64,000 bases of DNA from Nocardia exalbida NBRC 100660 (lineage in GTDB: Bacteria; Actinomycetota; Actinomycetes; Mycobacteriales; Mycobacteriaceae). Position numbers and translations under genes: made by a program. The notes under the pieces were generated by a model. It did not search any database. It saw only the letters and a program-made list of their open reading frames with translations, and was not told the DNA's origin. Each line of letters opens with the position of its first letter. Within the stretch, counting starts at the first letter, position 1. Location: assembly GCF_000308575.1 (NCBI RefSeq), contig NZ_BAFZ01000120.1:1-64000 (forward strand), in the 5' to 3' direction. Positions 63,483-64,000 of the stretch are shown in pieces.

Positions 63483-64000
63483 GTGGCCACCGACACTGCG
63501 CGCCTACCGGCAATCGACGTCATGATCCCGGTAGCGACCAAGGACCTGCTCAGCCTCGACGCCTGCATCACCGGGCTGCGGGCACACTGTCGTAATCCGA
63601 TTCGATCCGTGAATATCGTCGGGTCCGCGCGACTGCTCGCACAGGCGCGGACCGAGCACGTGGTGCAGTGGATAGATGAGGAAGCGGTCTCGCCGACACC
63701 GGCCGGAATCGAGGCGACCCTGCGCAGATCGGGTGGCGGTCACCGCAATTCGTCGTGGTATTTCCAACAGCTGCTCAAACTGCACTGCTTCCGCATCCTG
63801 CCGAGCACGGGCCGGCACCTCCTGGTGCTCGATGCGGACTACGCGATCGTCGACGATGTCGTGTTCGTCGAAAACGATGGCAAATCCTGTCTGGCGTTCG
63901 GATACCCGCTGCAATGGCGCCTCGACACCCGTCGGCACGCGATCCCCGACCGCCACTCCGCGATCACCGCCTCGACTCGGCTACTTGCCGAGTGGCGGCC
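63483..64000 (+). CDS. DUF6492-like glycosyltransferase-family protein, 3' end beyond window
   Basis: From a GTG at 63483 the frame is open to the right edge (172 codons). It begins MATDTARLPAIDVMIPVATK and contains GSARLLAQARTEHVVQWIDE, SSWYFQQLLKLHCFRILPST and HLLVLDADYAIVDDVVFVEN. The LDADY segment acts like the DxD sugar-nucleotide-binding element of GT-A glycosyltransferases. The overall pattern matches my recollection of DUF6492 proteins in actinomycetes. Partial, so domain completeness cannot be judged. Confidence 0.7.
   Translation, partial: MATDTARLPAIDVMIPVATKDLLSLDACITGLRAHCRNPIRSVNIVGSARLLAQARTEHVVQWIDEEAVSPTPAGIEATLRRSGGGHRNSSWYFQQLLKLHCFRILPSTGRHLLVLDADYAIVDDVVFVENDGKSCLAFGYPLQWRLDTRRHAIPDRHSAITASTRLLAEWR

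Noticed and set aside
1..64000. tRNA, rRNA and CRISPR features
   Set aside because: I looked for cloverleaf-type sequences, rRNA segments and regularly spaced direct repeats and found none; the only strong repeats are protein-coding IPT and solenoid repeats.

Overview
The window is high-G+C DNA, with G/C at most third codon positions, frequent GTG/TTG starts and many ATGA/GTGA stop-start overlaps. The gene content suggests a mycolic-acid actinomycete, most likely Nocardia or a close relative: a DUF3556 membrane protein, PucR, WYL and TetR regulators, a modular PKS, and a class A beta-lactamase with an adjacent LysR regulator and a penicillin-recognising protein. No rRNA, tRNA or CRISPR array was seen. 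The genus is an inference from gene families only.

Layout. 1-2.0 kb: an IPT/TIG repeat protein running off the left edge, and a decayed IPT fragment. 2.0-8.1 kb: a minus-strand set of pucR, an acyl-CoA ligase, a DUF3556 membrane protein and a phytoene-dehydrogenase-like FAD enzyme. 8.4-8.8 kb: remnants of a tyrosine recombinase and a CGNR zinc-finger protein. 8.9-11.8 kb: a beta-lactamase divergent from a LysR regulator plus a second SxxK/KTG protein, the blaL/blaA/blaB arrangement known from Streptomyces cacaoi. 12.0-16.1 kb: a truncated type I PKS (docking-KS-AT-DH) joined tail to tail with a truncated fadH-like gene. 16.1-17.9 kb: no recognisable genes. 17.9-19.2 kb: an unrecognised two-gene cassette whose second product has an HEIDH (HExxH) motif.

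19.8-29.4 kb: a long minus-strand chaperone/redox operon (dnaK, grpE, dnaJ, cbpM-like, clpB, thioredoxin, UBP zinc finger, cNMP-binding/thioredoxin-reductase-like protein, DUF1931 histone-fold protein) preceded by a frameshifted general-stress membrane protein. 30-36.5 kb: a SUKH-like protein, an IS3 remnant, a compact ACP / aminotransferase-HAD chimera / lipid kinase / SDR operon, and WD40 and HNH-nuclease debris. 36.5-45.6 kb: ordinary accessory metabolism (tandem PAP2 phosphatase, WYL regulator with divergent SDR, MFS, HD protein, secreted hydrolase, FAD monooxygenase, hemerythrin). 46.1-48.3 kb: a multiply frameshifted large protein ending in IPT repeats.

48.9-57.1 kb: P450, a hydrolase-DUF6817 fusion divergent from a TetR gene across two matching palindromes, a DEAD-box helicase, an IS110 remnant, a methyltransferase, a hypothetical protein and a P-loop kinase. 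58-63 kb: a class 3 lipase facing a four-gene minus-strand operon (beta-solenoid repeat protein, propeller-like protein, sphingomyelinase-like EEP enzyme, 74-aa protein), all without signal peptides. The right edge holds the start of a DUF6492-like gene.

The best candidates for something undescribed are the 17.9-19.2 kb metallopeptidase cassette, the 58-63 kb lipase/EEP/beta-solenoid cluster, and the ACP/aminotransferase-HAD/lipid-kinase/SDR operon. Much of the window is scarred: recombinase and transposase remnants, truncated genes and several frameshifts, some at short homopolymers, so assembly error should be excluded for those.
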